64,000 bases of DNA from Imhoffiella purpurea (lineage in GTDB: Bacteria; Pseudomonadota; Gammaproteobacteria; Chromatiales; Chromatiaceae). The stretch spans positions 62,001 through 126,000 of the forward strand of contig NZ_AONC01000009.1 of the NCBI RefSeq assembly GCF_000585215.1. The letters run 5' to 3'. This document shows, piece by piece, positions 16,165-29,271 of the stretch (position 1 is the stretch's first letter; every line of letters starts with the position of its first letter). The notes under the pieces were generated by a model. It saw only the letters and a list, made by a program, of their open reading frames with translations, searched no databases and was not told the origin of the DNA. Position numbers and translations under genes: made by a program.

Positions 16165-17946
16165 ATGTCGCTATCACGAAGAGAATTCGTTCGTCTCATG
16201 GGGCTGGCCGGGGCGGCCGGCATGCTCCCCGCCGGTGCCTTCGCCGCCAAGCGTCTCCCCGCCGATCTCTATGAGACGCCTCGATTCGGAACCCTGCGTC
16301 TGCTGCACATCACGGACACCCACGCCCAGCTGAACCCCATCTATTTCCGCGAGCCGAACGTCAACATCGGGGTCGGGGATGCGCTCGGCAAGGCGCCGCA
16401 TCTGGTCGGACGGACGCTGCTCGAGCATTTCGGCGTCGAGCCGGGCGGCATCGAGGCCCATGCGCTGACCTATCTGAACTATGCCGAGGGCGCCGAGCGC
16501 TTCGGGGCGGTCGGCGGCTTCGCCCATCTCAAGACCCTGGTCGACCGTCTGCGCGCCGAGGCCGGCGACGGCAACAGCCTGCTGCTCGACGGCGGCGATA
16601 CCTGGCAGGGCTCGGGCACCGCCTACTGGACGCGCGGGATGGACATGGTCGGCGCCTGCAATCTGCTCGGGGTCGATGTCATGACCGGGCACTGGGAGTT
16701 CACCTATCGGGACGAGGAGGTCATCCGCAACATCGGCGCCTTCAATGGGGATTTCGTCGCCCAGAACGTCAAGGTGCGCGAGGAGGCCCTGTTCGACTAC
16801 AAATTCGAGGACTTCGCCGGGTTCGACGAGGACCAGGGGCTGGCCTTCCGTCCCTACAGCATCAAGGAGATCGGCGGCGTCAAGGTGGCCGTCGTGGGTC
16901 AGGCCTTCCCCTATACGCCGATCGCCAATCCCAGCCGGTTCATCCCGGACTGGACCTTCGGGATCCAGGACGGGCGGATGCAGGAGATCGTCGACCGGGT
17001 CAGGGAGGAGGAGAATCCGGCCCTGGTGGTGGTGCTCTCGCACAACGGCATGGACGTCGACATCAAGATGGCCTCGCAGGTGACCGGGATCGACGTCATC
17101 TTCGGCGGCCACACCCACGACGGCATGCCGGCGCCGACGCTGGTCTCCAACGCCGACGGCAAGACCCTGGTCACCAACGCCGGTTCCAACGGCAAGTTCG
17201 TCGGCGTCATGGATCTGGACGTGAAGGATGGCAAGCTGAACGACTACCGCTATCGTCTGCTGCCGGTCTTCTCCAATCTGCTGAAGCCGGATCCGGCCAT
17301 GGTGGATTACATCGCCGGGGTGCGCGCGCCCTACAAGGCCCAGTTGGAGGAGAAGCTGGCCGTGGCCGAGGAGACCCTCTACCGGCGCGGCAATTTCAAC
17401 GGCACCTTCGATCAGGTGATCTGCGACGCCCTGCGCAAGGTCCATGACGCCCAGATCAGTCTCTCGCCCGGATTCCGCTGGGGGACCACGGTGCCGCCGG
17501 GACAGGCGATCACCATGGACAACGTCATGGATCAGACCTGTATCACCTATCCCGAGACCTATCGCCGCGAGATGAAGGGCAGGGACCTGAAAGCGATTCT
17601 GGAGGACGTCTGCGACAACCTCTTCAATCCGGATCCCTACGTCCAGCAGGGCGGCGACATGGTGCGGGTGGGTGGAATGAACTATGTCTGCGATCCGGCC
17701 GAGACCATCGGCAAGCGCATCCAGGAGATGACACTCGACGACGGGACTCCCATCGATCCGGACAAGGATTATGTGGTGGCAGGTTGGGCGACGGTCGGAA
17801 GCCAGTCGCCGGGCGAGCCGATCTGGGAGACGGTCGCGACCTATCTGCGCGACATCGAGACGGTCAAGATCGAGCGTCTGAACACGCCCAGGCTGAAGAA
17901 CGTCGCGGGCAATCCGGGGATCGCCGATTATCCGGGGATCGTCTGA
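16165..17946 (+). CDS. soxB: SoxB, sulfate thioesterase / thiosulfohydrolase
   Basis: 593 residues. The N-terminus 'MSLSRREFVRLMGLAGAAG' is a twin-arginine signal, so the folded enzyme is exported by Tat. The 5'-nucleotidase-like metallophosphoesterase core shows 'HITDTHAQLNPIY', 'GGDTWQGSGTAYW', the SoxB-typical 'TGHWEFTY' and 'GGHTHDG', which bind two manganese ions. SoxB hydrolyses SoxY-cysteine-S-sulfonate to release sulfate. An upstream in-frame region (from 15898) is the control region, not coding. SoxYZ and SoxCD are not in the window; A. vinosum also keeps soxYZ apart and lacks soxCD. Confidence 0.97.
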   Translation: MSLSRREFVRLMGLAGAAGMLPAGAFAAKRLPADLYETPRFGTLRLLHITDTHAQLNPIYFREPNVNIGVGDALGKAPHLVGRTLLEHFGVEPGGIEAHALTYLNYAEGAERFGAVGGFAHLKTLVDRLRAEAGDGNSLLLDGGDTWQGSGTAYWTRGMDMVGACNLLGVDVMTGHWEFTYRDEEVIRNIGAFNGDFVAQNVKVREEALFDYKFEDFAGFDEDQGLAFRPYSIKEIGGVKVAVVGQAFPYTPIANPSRFIPDWTFGIQDGRMQEIVDRVREEENPALVVVLSHNGMDVDIKMASQVTGIDVIFGGHTHDGMPAPTLVSNADGKTLVTNAGSNGKFVGVMDLDVKDGKLNDYRYRLLPVFSNLLKPDPAMVDYIAGVRAPYKAQLEEKLAVAEETLYRRGNFNGTFDQVICDALRKVHDAQISLSPGFRWGTTVPPGQAITMDNVMDQTCITYPETYRREMKGRDLKAILEDVCDNLFNPDPYVQQGGDMVRVGGMNYVCDPAETIGKRIQEMTLDDGTPIDPDKDYVVAGWATVGSQSPGEPIWETVATYLRDIETVKIERLNTPRLKNVAGNPGIADYPGIV

Positions 17947-17960
17947 GGTCGGGAAAGACG

Positions 17961-17987
17961 AACGGGGCCAGCGGCCCCGTTCTTTCT
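17961..17987. terminator. Terminator between convergent soxB and actP
   Basis: AACGGGGCC-AGC-GGCCCCGTT is a 9-bp stem with a 3-base loop followed by CTTTCT on the plus strand. It ends soxB; the mirrored stem may also stop leftward transcripts from actP. Confidence 0.75.
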
Positions 17988-18041
17988 ATCCGCCGTTCCC
18001 GGAACATCCCAGTTCCGGGCCGGCGTCTATCCTGGGCCGCC

Positions 18042-19760
18042 TCAGTGGCTGACGGCGCCCTCGGCCCCGATGCCGGTTTCGCACCGGATCTTCTGGGCGT
18101 CGAATGCGGCCCGATCGATCTTGGCGCGCTCCGAGTTGTCCAGGAGCGAGACCAGCCAGATGAAGAAGAAGGCCAGCGGCATGGAGATGATCGCCGGGTT
18201 GTTCAGTCCGATCAGACCGGCCGAGACCTCCTTGCCGTCGATCATGGCCGTGTGACCCAGCACGTCGCCCCAGACCGCCTTCGACAGGATGGTCAGCACC
18301 ACGGCGCTGATCAGACCCACGAGTCCGCCGACGACTGCGCCACGGGTGGTCATCTTGCCCCAGAAGATGGAGGTGATGAGCACCGGGAAGTTGGCGCTGG
18401 CCGCGATGGCGAAGGCCAGACCCACCATGAAGGCCACGTTCTGGCTCTCGAAGGCGATACCCAGTCCGATGGCGACCAGGCCCAGGGTGAAGGTCGCGAT
18501 CTTGGAGACCCGGATCTCGGTGGCCTCGTTGCTGCGCCCGCGCGCGATGACGCTGGCGTAGAGGTCGTGCGAGATGGCCGAGGCGCCGGCCAGGGTCAGA
18601 CCCGAGACCACCGCCAGGATGGTGGCGAAGGCGACGGCCGAGATGAAGCCGAGGAAGAGGTTGCCCCCGACGGCCTCCGCCAGACGGATGGCGACCATGT
18701 TGGTGCCGCCGTTCACGCCCTTGACGTCGACCAGCACGCCGTCCACCAGTGCGCCCGGCTTGAAGTACTCGGGATGCTGGGTCAGCAGAACGATGGCCGC
18801 GAAGCCGATGATGAAGGTCAGGATGTAGAAATAGCCGATGAAGCCGGTGGCGTAGAAGACCGACTTGCGCGCCTCCTTGGCATCCGGCACGGTGAAGAAC
18901 CGCATCAGGATATGCGGCAGACCGGCGGTACCGAACATGAGCGCCAGGCCCAGCGAGATGGCGTTGACCGGGTCCGTGACCAGGGTGCCGGGACCCATGA
19001 TGGCGTCTCCCTTGGGGTGGGTCTCGACGGCCTGACGGAACATCTCCTCGGGCGAGAAACCGAAATAGGCCAGCGAGGCCAGTGCCATGAAGGTCGCGCC
19101 CGCGAGCAGCAGGACGGCCTTGATGATCTGCACCCAGGTCGTGGCGGTCATGCCGCCGAAGATGACGTAGACCATCATGAGGATGCCGACCGCGACCACG
19201 GCCATCCAGTAGTCCAGACCGAAGAGGAGCTGGATCAGCTTGCCCGCGCCGACCATCTGGGCGATGAGATAGAAGGCGACCACGACCAGCGAGGAGACGG
19301 CCGCCATGGTGCGGATCGGGGTCTGGCCGAAGCGGTAGGAGCTGACGTCGGCGAAGGTGAACTTGCCCAGGTTACGGATCTGCTCGGCGATCAGGAACAT
19401 GATGACCGGCCAGCCGACCAGGAAGCCGATGGAGTAGATGAGTCCGTCGTAGCCGGACGCGAAGACCAGGCCGGAGATACCTAGGAAGGAGGCGGCCGAC
19501 ATGAAGTCGCCGGCGATCGCGAGACCGTTCTGGAAACCGGTGATGCCGCCGCCGGCGGTGTAGAAGTCCTTGGCGGAACGGGTGCGCTTGGCCGCCCAGT
19601 AGGTGATGCCGAGCGTGCCGGCGACGAAGACCAGGAACATGCCGATGGCGGTGTAGTTGGTCGCCTGTCGCTCGACCTCGCCGGTCATGGCCGGCGCGGC
19701 CACCAGCACGAAAGGCGTCAGCAGCGCCAGCAGCACGCCCCAGAGTGCGAAACGCTTCAT
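18042..19760 (-). CDS. actP: Acetate/cation symporter ActP
   Basis: 572 residues, about 13 membrane helices after an N-terminal signal-like segment ([20 protein letters not shown]). Sodium:solute symporter family features include '[19 protein letters not shown]' and '[17 protein letters not shown]'. The neighbour yjcH and the 4-bp ATGA overlap with it match the yjcH-actP operon of E. coli, where ActP imports acetate and glycolate. It would feed acetate to acetyl-CoA metabolism during photoheterotrophic growth. Start chosen at 19760 for the overlap and the family N-terminus. Confidence 0.93.
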   Translation of the reverse strand: MKRFALWGVLLALLTPFVLVAAPAMTGEVERQATNYTAIGMFLVFVAGTLGITYWAAKRTRSAKDFYTAGGGITGFQNGLAIAGDFMSAASFLGISGLVFASGYDGLIYSIGFLVGWPVIMFLIAEQIRNLGKFTFADVSSYRFGQTPIRTMAAVSSLVVVAFYLIAQMVGAGKLIQLLFGLDYWMAVVAVGILMMVYVIFGGMTATTWVQIIKAVLLLAGATFMALASLAYFGFSPEEMFRQAVETHPKGDAIMGPGTLVTDPVNAISLGLALMFGTAGLPHILMRFFTVPDAKEARKSVFYATGFIGYFYILTFIIGFAAIVLLTQHPEYFKPGALVDGVLVDVKGVNGGTNMVAIRLAEAVGGNLFLGFISAVAFATILAVVSGLTLAGASAISHDLYASVIARGRSNEATEIRVSKIATFTLGLVAIGLGIAFESQNVAFMVGLAFAIAASANFPVLITSIFWGKMTTRGAVVGGLVGLISAVVLTILSKAVWGDVLGHTAMIDGKEVSAGLIGLNNPAIISMPLAFFFIWLVSLLDNSERAKIDRAAFDAQKIRCETGIGAEGAVSH

Positions 19761-20065
19761 TGCATGTCCTCCCGGATCTCCTTGGTGAGGGCGTCGAAGC
19801 GGCCGTTGGCCCGGGCGACGTAGATCCCGGTGAGGATGAAGGCGGCGACGATGATGACGATGCCGATCGGGATGCCGATCGTGGTGGTGGCGCCCTCGGC
19901 GATGGGCGTGCCGAGCCAGGAAGGGGCGAAGGCGATGATCATGATGAAGCCGTAATAGATCACCAGCATGAGCACTGTCAGGTTCCAGGCGAAGCATTTG
20001 CGCGAGCAAACCAGCTCCTGGTAGCGCGGGTGCGCCTTGATGGCGTCGACCGAGTCTTGTTGCAT
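19757..20065 (-). CDS. yjcH: DUF485 membrane protein YjcH
   Basis: 102 residues, two membrane helices (about 28-45 and 62-85) flanked by short cytoplasmic tails; starts [18 protein letters not shown]485 proteins are encoded directly before ActP-type symporters; their biochemical role is unknown but likely concerns transporter assembly or function. First gene of the operon; overlaps actP by ATGA. Confidence 0.9.
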   Translation of the reverse strand: MQQDSVDAIKAHPRYQELVCSRKCFAWNLTVLMLVIYYGFIMIIAFAPSWLGTPIAEGATTTIGIPIGIVIIVAAFILTGIYVARANGRFDALTKEIREDMQ

Positions 20066-20378
20066 GGGTTTTCCTAATCGTTTTGGAATCGTTATCTGAG
20101 AGTCGGGCAGCATGAAATCGGCCTCATGGGTGCGAGACCTGGATTGAGTTGTTCCGCCGGTTGGAGCGCGCACTGATGCTGCCCGCGTACTCGTTTGGCG
20201 AGCGCGGTGCCTCTCGTTGTTGCTTTAGTGATTGCGTGCGCGAACTGGGCGCGTAGGATTCTGTTGGTCGGCGGTGATAATCGTCAATCGGAAAGCGATT
20301 GATTCTTTCAATGTCGTCGATTGGCGATCGCTGGCGAGGGTCGGGTTGCGCGCGATGCGCAACCCTTGTCGAGCGGTG
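20066..20378. other. Intergenic region between yjcH and the DHOD-like gene, with a hairpin
   Basis: 313 bases. It holds the yjcH-actP promoter (not pinned down) and a perfect hairpin GGGTTGCGC-GCGAT-GCGCAACCC at 20343-20365 directly after the stop of the leftward dihydroorotate-dehydrogenase-like gene. The hairpin lacks a T run but is well placed as a transcript end. Confidence 0.55.
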
Positions 20379-21395
20379 TCAGACCCTGACTCCAGGTGAG
20401 TGGCTGTAGCTGTCCAGGACGCTGAGATAGTTGGCGCGCTCGAGCTCGGCCGGATTGGGTGCCGAGAGCGCGCTTACGCGGCCGCGGAAATCCTCGACCG
20501 ATTCGAATCCGTGCTCCTGCATCCAGTCTGCGATGTCGCCGAGCAGGAGCGCGGTGTAGGTGGGGCCCTTTTCCAGCAGTGCGCTGCACAGATGGACCAC
20601 GTCGGCGCCGGCCAGGAGCAGCTTGATGGCATCCTCCGCGGTGTGGATGCCGCCGGTCGCTCCGAGCGAGAGATTCTCGATGCGCCCATAGAGGATGGCG
20701 ATCCAGCGCATGGCCAGCAGTGACTCGGCCGAGGTGGAGTGGGTGAGCCTGGCGCGCAGGGCGAGCCGGCCGACGTCGATGTCCGGCTGATAGAAACGGT
20801 TGAAGAGCGAGACGCCGTTGACACCCGCGTCCGCGAGACGTTTGACGAAATTGCCGACCGAGCTGAAGGTCGGCGAGAGCTTCATGTTGATGGGGATGCG
20901 GATCTCACCGCGCAGCTCTTTCAGCAGCTCGAGATAGAGATTTTCGACCTCGGCGCCGCTCTGATCGAGATTGGCCGCGACGTAATAGACGTTCAGTTCC
21001 AGTGCGTCGGCCCCGGCCTGCGCGAGCTCGATGGCATGCTTGATCCAGCCGCTGTCGGTGACCCCGTTGAGACTGGCGATGACGGGGATGTCGAGCGACT
21101 CCTTCAGCTTGCGGATCTGTTCCAGATAGAGTTCCAGTCCGTTCTGGAAATCCTGGTGATCGGGCAGGTAGCCCGCGGTGCTCTCGGCGAACCCCGTGTC
21201 CTGATGGTGCAGGAAACGCACCATGGACTCGGACTCGGCCGTGATGGCCTCCTCGAACAGCGAATACATGATGATGGCGGCCGCGCCGCTGTCCTCGAGC
21301 TCGCGCGCGATGTCGAGACTTCGGGACAGTGGAGAGGCCGAGGGGACCAGCGGATTCTTGAGCTCCAGTCCGAGATACTTGGTCGTCAGATTCAT
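20379..21395 (-). CDS. Dihydroorotate dehydrogenase-like protein linked to nifJ
   Basis: 338 residues of the FMN-binding TIM-barrel dihydroorotate dehydrogenase family. Visible elements: 'LELKNPLVPSASPLS' at the N-terminus, 'PINMKLSPTFSS' (substrate/FMN lysine region), 'GVSLFNRFYQPDID' and the FMN phosphate loop 'GATGGIHTAEDAIKLLLAGAD'. Such PyrD-like genes often sit next to nifJ in many bacteria; a role in pyrimidine synthesis is doubtful, and an electron-transfer or ferredoxin-linked function is only inferred from context. It follows nifJ by 111 bases on the same strand, with a hairpin between. Confidence 0.85.
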   Translation of the reverse strand: MNLTTKYLGLELKNPLVPSASPLSRSLDIARELEDSGAAAIIMYSLFEEAITAESESMVRFLHHQDTGFAESTAGYLPDHQDFQNGLELYLEQIRKLKESLDIPVIASLNGVTDSGWIKHAIELAQAGADALELNVYYVAANLDQSGAEVENLYLELLKELRGEIRIPINMKLSPTFSSVGNFVKRLADAGVNGVSLFNRFYQPDIDVGRLALRARLTHSTSAESLLAMRWIAILYGRIENLSLGATGGIHTAEDAIKLLLAGADVVHLCSALLEKGPTYTALLLGDIADWMQEHGFESVEDFRGRVSALSAPNPAELERANYLSVLDSYSHSPGVRV

Positions 21396-21435
21396 GGTCG
21401 GCTACGCCTCGTTGACAAGATCGTTTGCGGTCCGT

Positions 21436-21463
21436 GGCGGATCCCATCCATATGGGATCCGCC
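21436..21463. repeat. Perfect 12-bp hairpin between nifJ and the DHOD-like gene
   Basis: GGCGGATCCCAT-CCAT-ATGGGATCCGCC folds into a 12-bp stem with a 4-base loop inside the nifJ operon. A short tandem repeat (two copies of TCGGATGRGACCTA, 21482-21509) adjoins it at the end of nifJ. No T run follows, so attenuation or protection of the nifJ mRNA is more likely than full termination. Confidence 0.6.
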
Positions 21464-21506
21464 GTCGCCAATTGGAACCGGTCGGATGAGACCTATCGGA
21501 TGGGAC

Positions 21507-25088
<3,582 letters not shown>

Positions 25089-25395
25089 CGAACTATCCGG
25101 AGTGTGGGTGGAAAGGGGGATGACCGCGACGCGGCATTGCAGCATTGGACTCCGAGTCCGTCGATCGAGGAAGGATGCCCCGTCCTGCTTGGCCATCCGG
25201 CTCGATCCGTGCGTTTCTTCCCTGCGCGATTCTCGATTACCGGCACACTATAGACCCAAAGCGGTGGGCATTGTCGATGCTCTTCGCGTGACTTTTCCGC
25301 CAATCGGCCGCGACATGATTTGAATCATCTGCCTATAGTGCGGCACCGACGCGCGGTCGGTTAAAGTAAACAATTTTCCGAGTGCAGGACCCTTA
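25089..25395. promoter_or_regulatory. Divergent nifJ/rimI region with an FNR/ANR-like dyad
   Basis: 307 bases. A minus-strand -10-like TATAGT lies near 25246-25251 with a TCGACA -35-like element about 19 bases upstream. At 25315-25328 the dyad ATGAT-TTGA-ATCAT resembles an FNR/ANR box (TTGAT-N4-ATCAA) with the outer base changed in both arms. A plus-strand TATAGT at 25334-25339 may serve rimI. Oxygen control of nifJ would make sense but is an inference. Confidence 0.4.
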
Positions 25396-25878
25396 ATGGA
25401 GTCTCCCATGCTGACCTTCAGGCCCATGCGCGACGACGATCTGAGAGCCGTCCTCGCGGTGGAGCGCCAATCCTACGCCTTCCCCTGGAGTCTTGGGATC
25501 TTCGAGGACTGTCTGCGGGTCGGCTATTCCTGCTGGGTCGGCGAGCTCGGGTCGGAGATCGCGGCGCACGGGATCATGTCGGTCGCGGTCGGGGAATGCC
25601 ACGTCTTCAATCTCTGCGTCCATCCGGACCACCAGCGGCGGGGATATGGCCGCAGGCTGCTGCGGCATCTGTTGTCGCAGGCGCTCGAGCGCGGGGCCGA
25701 GACCGCCTTCCTGGAGGTCCGGGCCTCGAACGCGGGCGCCCGGGCGCTCTATGCCTCCGAGGGTTTTTGCGAGATCGGGACTCGCCCCCGCTACTATCCG
25801 GCGCCCGGCGGGCGGGAGGACGCGACCCTGCTGGCGCGTCAGTTGGGAGACCTGGATCTGGGGCAGCGCGTCGCCTGA
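25396..25878 (+). CDS. rimI: Ribosomal protein S18-alanine N-acetyltransferase RimI
   Basis: 160 residues, GNAT fold. The acetyl-CoA loop 'VHPDHQRRGYGRRLLRHLL' and 'FLEVRASNAGARALYASEGF' are diagnostic of RimI. It acetylates the N-terminal alanine of ribosomal protein S18. Two starts are possible: ATG 25396 (AGGA six bases before) and ATG 25408 (GGAG six bases before); both have good ribosome sites and differ by four residues. Confidence 0.92.
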   Translation: MESPMLTFRPMRDDDLRAVLAVERQSYAFPWSLGIFEDCLRVGYSCWVGELGSEIAAHGIMSVAVGECHVFNLCVHPDHQRRGYGRRLLRHLLSQALERGAETAFLEVRASNAGARALYASEGFCEIGTRPRYYPAPGGREDATLLARQLGDLDLGQRVA

Positions 25879-25974
25879 CCTCTCCGGAGATCCAGAGCGC
25901 GTCGGCCGTGCCTGAGCCGTTCCGATTGGATATACTCCCGCGATTTACCAGCGCAATCCCATCACGACCCCTCT

Positions 25975-27555
<1,581 letters not shown>

Positions 27556-27570
27556 TCTCGGCAAGCTGTA

Positions 27571-27636
27571 TCGAACCGCAAAGGCGCACGGGACACCCTT
27601 GGGATCCTTTGCGCCCTTCGCGCCTTTGCGGTTCGA
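27571..27636. repeat. REP-like inverted repeat element between prfC and ibaG
   Basis: Perfect 17-bp arms TCGAACCGCAAAGGCGC (27571-27587) and its complement (27620-27636) enclose 32 bases that themselves contain more CGCAAAGG/CCTTTGCG units. This 'AACCGCAAAGGCGC' type of sequence resembles dispersed extragenic palindromes seen in many proteobacterial genomes. It may act as a 3' mRNA stabiliser or terminator for prfC. Copy number outside this window is unknown. Confidence 0.6.
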
Positions 27637-27676
27637 ATTCCCGAATTCGAATCGATTCACCGACGGAGTGATGACG

Positions 27677-27919
27677 ATGGAAACCGAAGCAGTGGCGGAG
27701 CTGATCCGCGCCGGCATCCCGGGCGCAGACGTGCAGGTCTCGGGTGACGGCAGTCATTTCGAGGCGATCGTCGTCAGCGACGTCTTCGAGGGTCTGACCC
27801 CGATCAAGCGCGAGCGTCTGGTGATGGAGACGGTGCGCGAGCAGGTCGCGAGCGGCGAGCTGCATGCGCTGTCCGTCAAGGCGCGCACCCCGGCCCAGCA
27901 GGCCGCGATCGGGACCTGA
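27677..27919 (+). CDS. ibaG: BolA-family protein IbaG
   Basis: 80 residues of the BolA/YrbA class-II KH-like fold: 'AELIRAGIPGADVQVSGDGSHFEAIVVSD' then 'ERLVMETVREQVASGELHALSVKA'. The conserved histidine in 'GSHFEA' and the C-terminal histidine in 'LHALSVK' are the ligands used with monothiol glutaredoxins to bind a 2Fe-2S cluster. Role in iron-sulfur trafficking is from the family. ATG 27677 lies eight bases after GGAG; ATG 27671 two codons upstream is too close to it. Confidence 0.9.
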   Translation: METEAVAELIRAGIPGADVQVSGDGSHFEAIVVSDVFEGLTPIKRERLVMETVREQVASGELHALSVKARTPAQQAAIGT

Positions 27920-27996
27920 TCCTTCACGCGGGGGATCTGCTGTACAGGACATAAGTGCCGGGGTCGCCCCGCCTGGCGGGTTTTCGAGGGAATGCG

Positions 27997-29271
27997 TTGA
28001 AGTTCATCCATGCCTCCGACATCCATCTGGACAGCCCCTTGCGGGGGCTCGAGCGCTATGACGGGGCTCCGGTCGAGGAGATCCGCGGGGCCACGCGTCG
28101 CGCCTGCGAGAATCTGATCCGAGTCGCGATCGATGAGCGGGTCGACTTCCTGCTCCTGGCCGGCGACATTTACGATGGAGACTGGCGCGACTACAACACT
28201 GGGCTCTTCTTCGCGCGCCAGCTGGCCCGGCTCAAAGAGGCCGGGATCCCGGTCTTCATGGTGGCCGGCAACCACGACGCCGAGAGCCGGATCAGCCGTG
28301 TGCTGCAGATGCCGGCCAACGTGCGCCTGTTCGGCTCGGCGGCGGCCGAGACCGCCCGCCTGGAAGACCTGGGCGTCGCCATTCACGGCCAGAGCTTCCA
28401 GACGCCGAGCGTGACCGAGGATCTCTCGCTCGGGTATCCGCCGGCGATTCCGGGATTCTTCAACATCGGTCTGCTCCACACCTCGCTCGACGGCCGGCCG
28501 GGCCATGCCCCCTATGCGCCCTGCCGGCTCGACGGCCTGCTGACCCGCGGCTACGACTACTGGGCACTGGGCCATGTACATCGGTACGAGGTCGTCGCCG
28601 AAGATCCCTGGGTGGTGTATGCCGGAAATCTACAGGGCCGGCACGTGCGCGAACCGGGGGCGAAGGGCTGCGTGCTGGTGTCGGTCGAGGACGGACGTCT
28701 GCGGGATCTCTCGCATCGGTCCCTGGATGTCCTGCGCTGGCAGCAGGCCGAGGTCGACCTCGGCGACGCGGAGACCTTGACCGCTGTGCTGGAGCGCATC
28801 GAAGGCGCACTGGAGGCCGCGTTGTCCGGTGCCGATGGCCGCCTGCTGGCGCTGCGGCTGCGGCTCGGCGGCCGGACCCTCATGCACGCCAGACTCCATG
28901 CCGAGCAGGCGTGGCTGGTGGCCGAGTGTCGAGCCCGGGCGCTCGAACTGGGGGCCGGCGTACTCTGGCTCGAACAGGTGAGGATCGAGACGCGCGCGCC
29001 CGCAACCCCGGGCGTCCAAGGAGCCGCCGAGGATGCGCTCGGCGGTCTGCTCGCCGCCATCGACACGCTGGAACTGGATGCCGATCGGCTCTCCGCGCTG
29101 TCCGGCGAGGTGGCCGACCTGGCGGCCAAACTTCCGGCCGACCTCATGGCCGAGGAGTCCGGGGCGAGACCGACCGATCTCTCGCAGCTGCCGTCGGCCC
29201 TGGAGGACGTGAAGGCACTCCTGGTCGAGCGTCTCCTGGAGGGTCCGAGCGGAACGGCGGGGCGCGGATGA
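27997..29271 (+). CDS. YhaO/SbcD-like DNA repair metallophosphoesterase
   Basis: 424 residues from a TTG start preceded by GAGGGAA; a GTG at 27955 is an alternative but family members begin 'KFIHASDIHLDSPL' as here. Calcineurin-type motifs: 'HASDIHLDSPL', 'LLLAGDIYDGD', 'MVAGNHDAESR', 'LLHTSLDG' and 'WALGHVHRYE'. These bind the two metals of Mre11/SbcD-type nucleases. It overlaps the following SbcC/YhaN-like ATPase gene by ATGA, so the two form an Mre11-Rad50-like complex acting on DNA ends. Confidence 0.9.
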   Translation: MKFIHASDIHLDSPLRGLERYDGAPVEEIRGATRRACENLIRVAIDERVDFLLLAGDIYDGDWRDYNTGLFFARQLARLKEAGIPVFMVAGNHDAESRISRVLQMPANVRLFGSAAAETARLEDLGVAIHGQSFQTPSVTEDLSLGYPPAIPGFFNIGLLHTSLDGRPGHAPYAPCRLDGLLTRGYDYWALGHVHRYEVVAEDPWVVYAGNLQGRHVREPGAKGCVLVSVEDGRLRDLSHRSLDVLRWQQAEVDLGDAETLTAVLERIEGALEAALSGADGRLLALRLRLGGRTLMHARLHAEQAWLVAECRARALELGAGVLWLEQVRIETRAPATPGVQGAAEDALGGLLAAIDTLELDADRLSALSGEVADLAAKLPADLMAEESGARPTDLSQLPSALEDVKALLVERLLEGPSGTAGRG

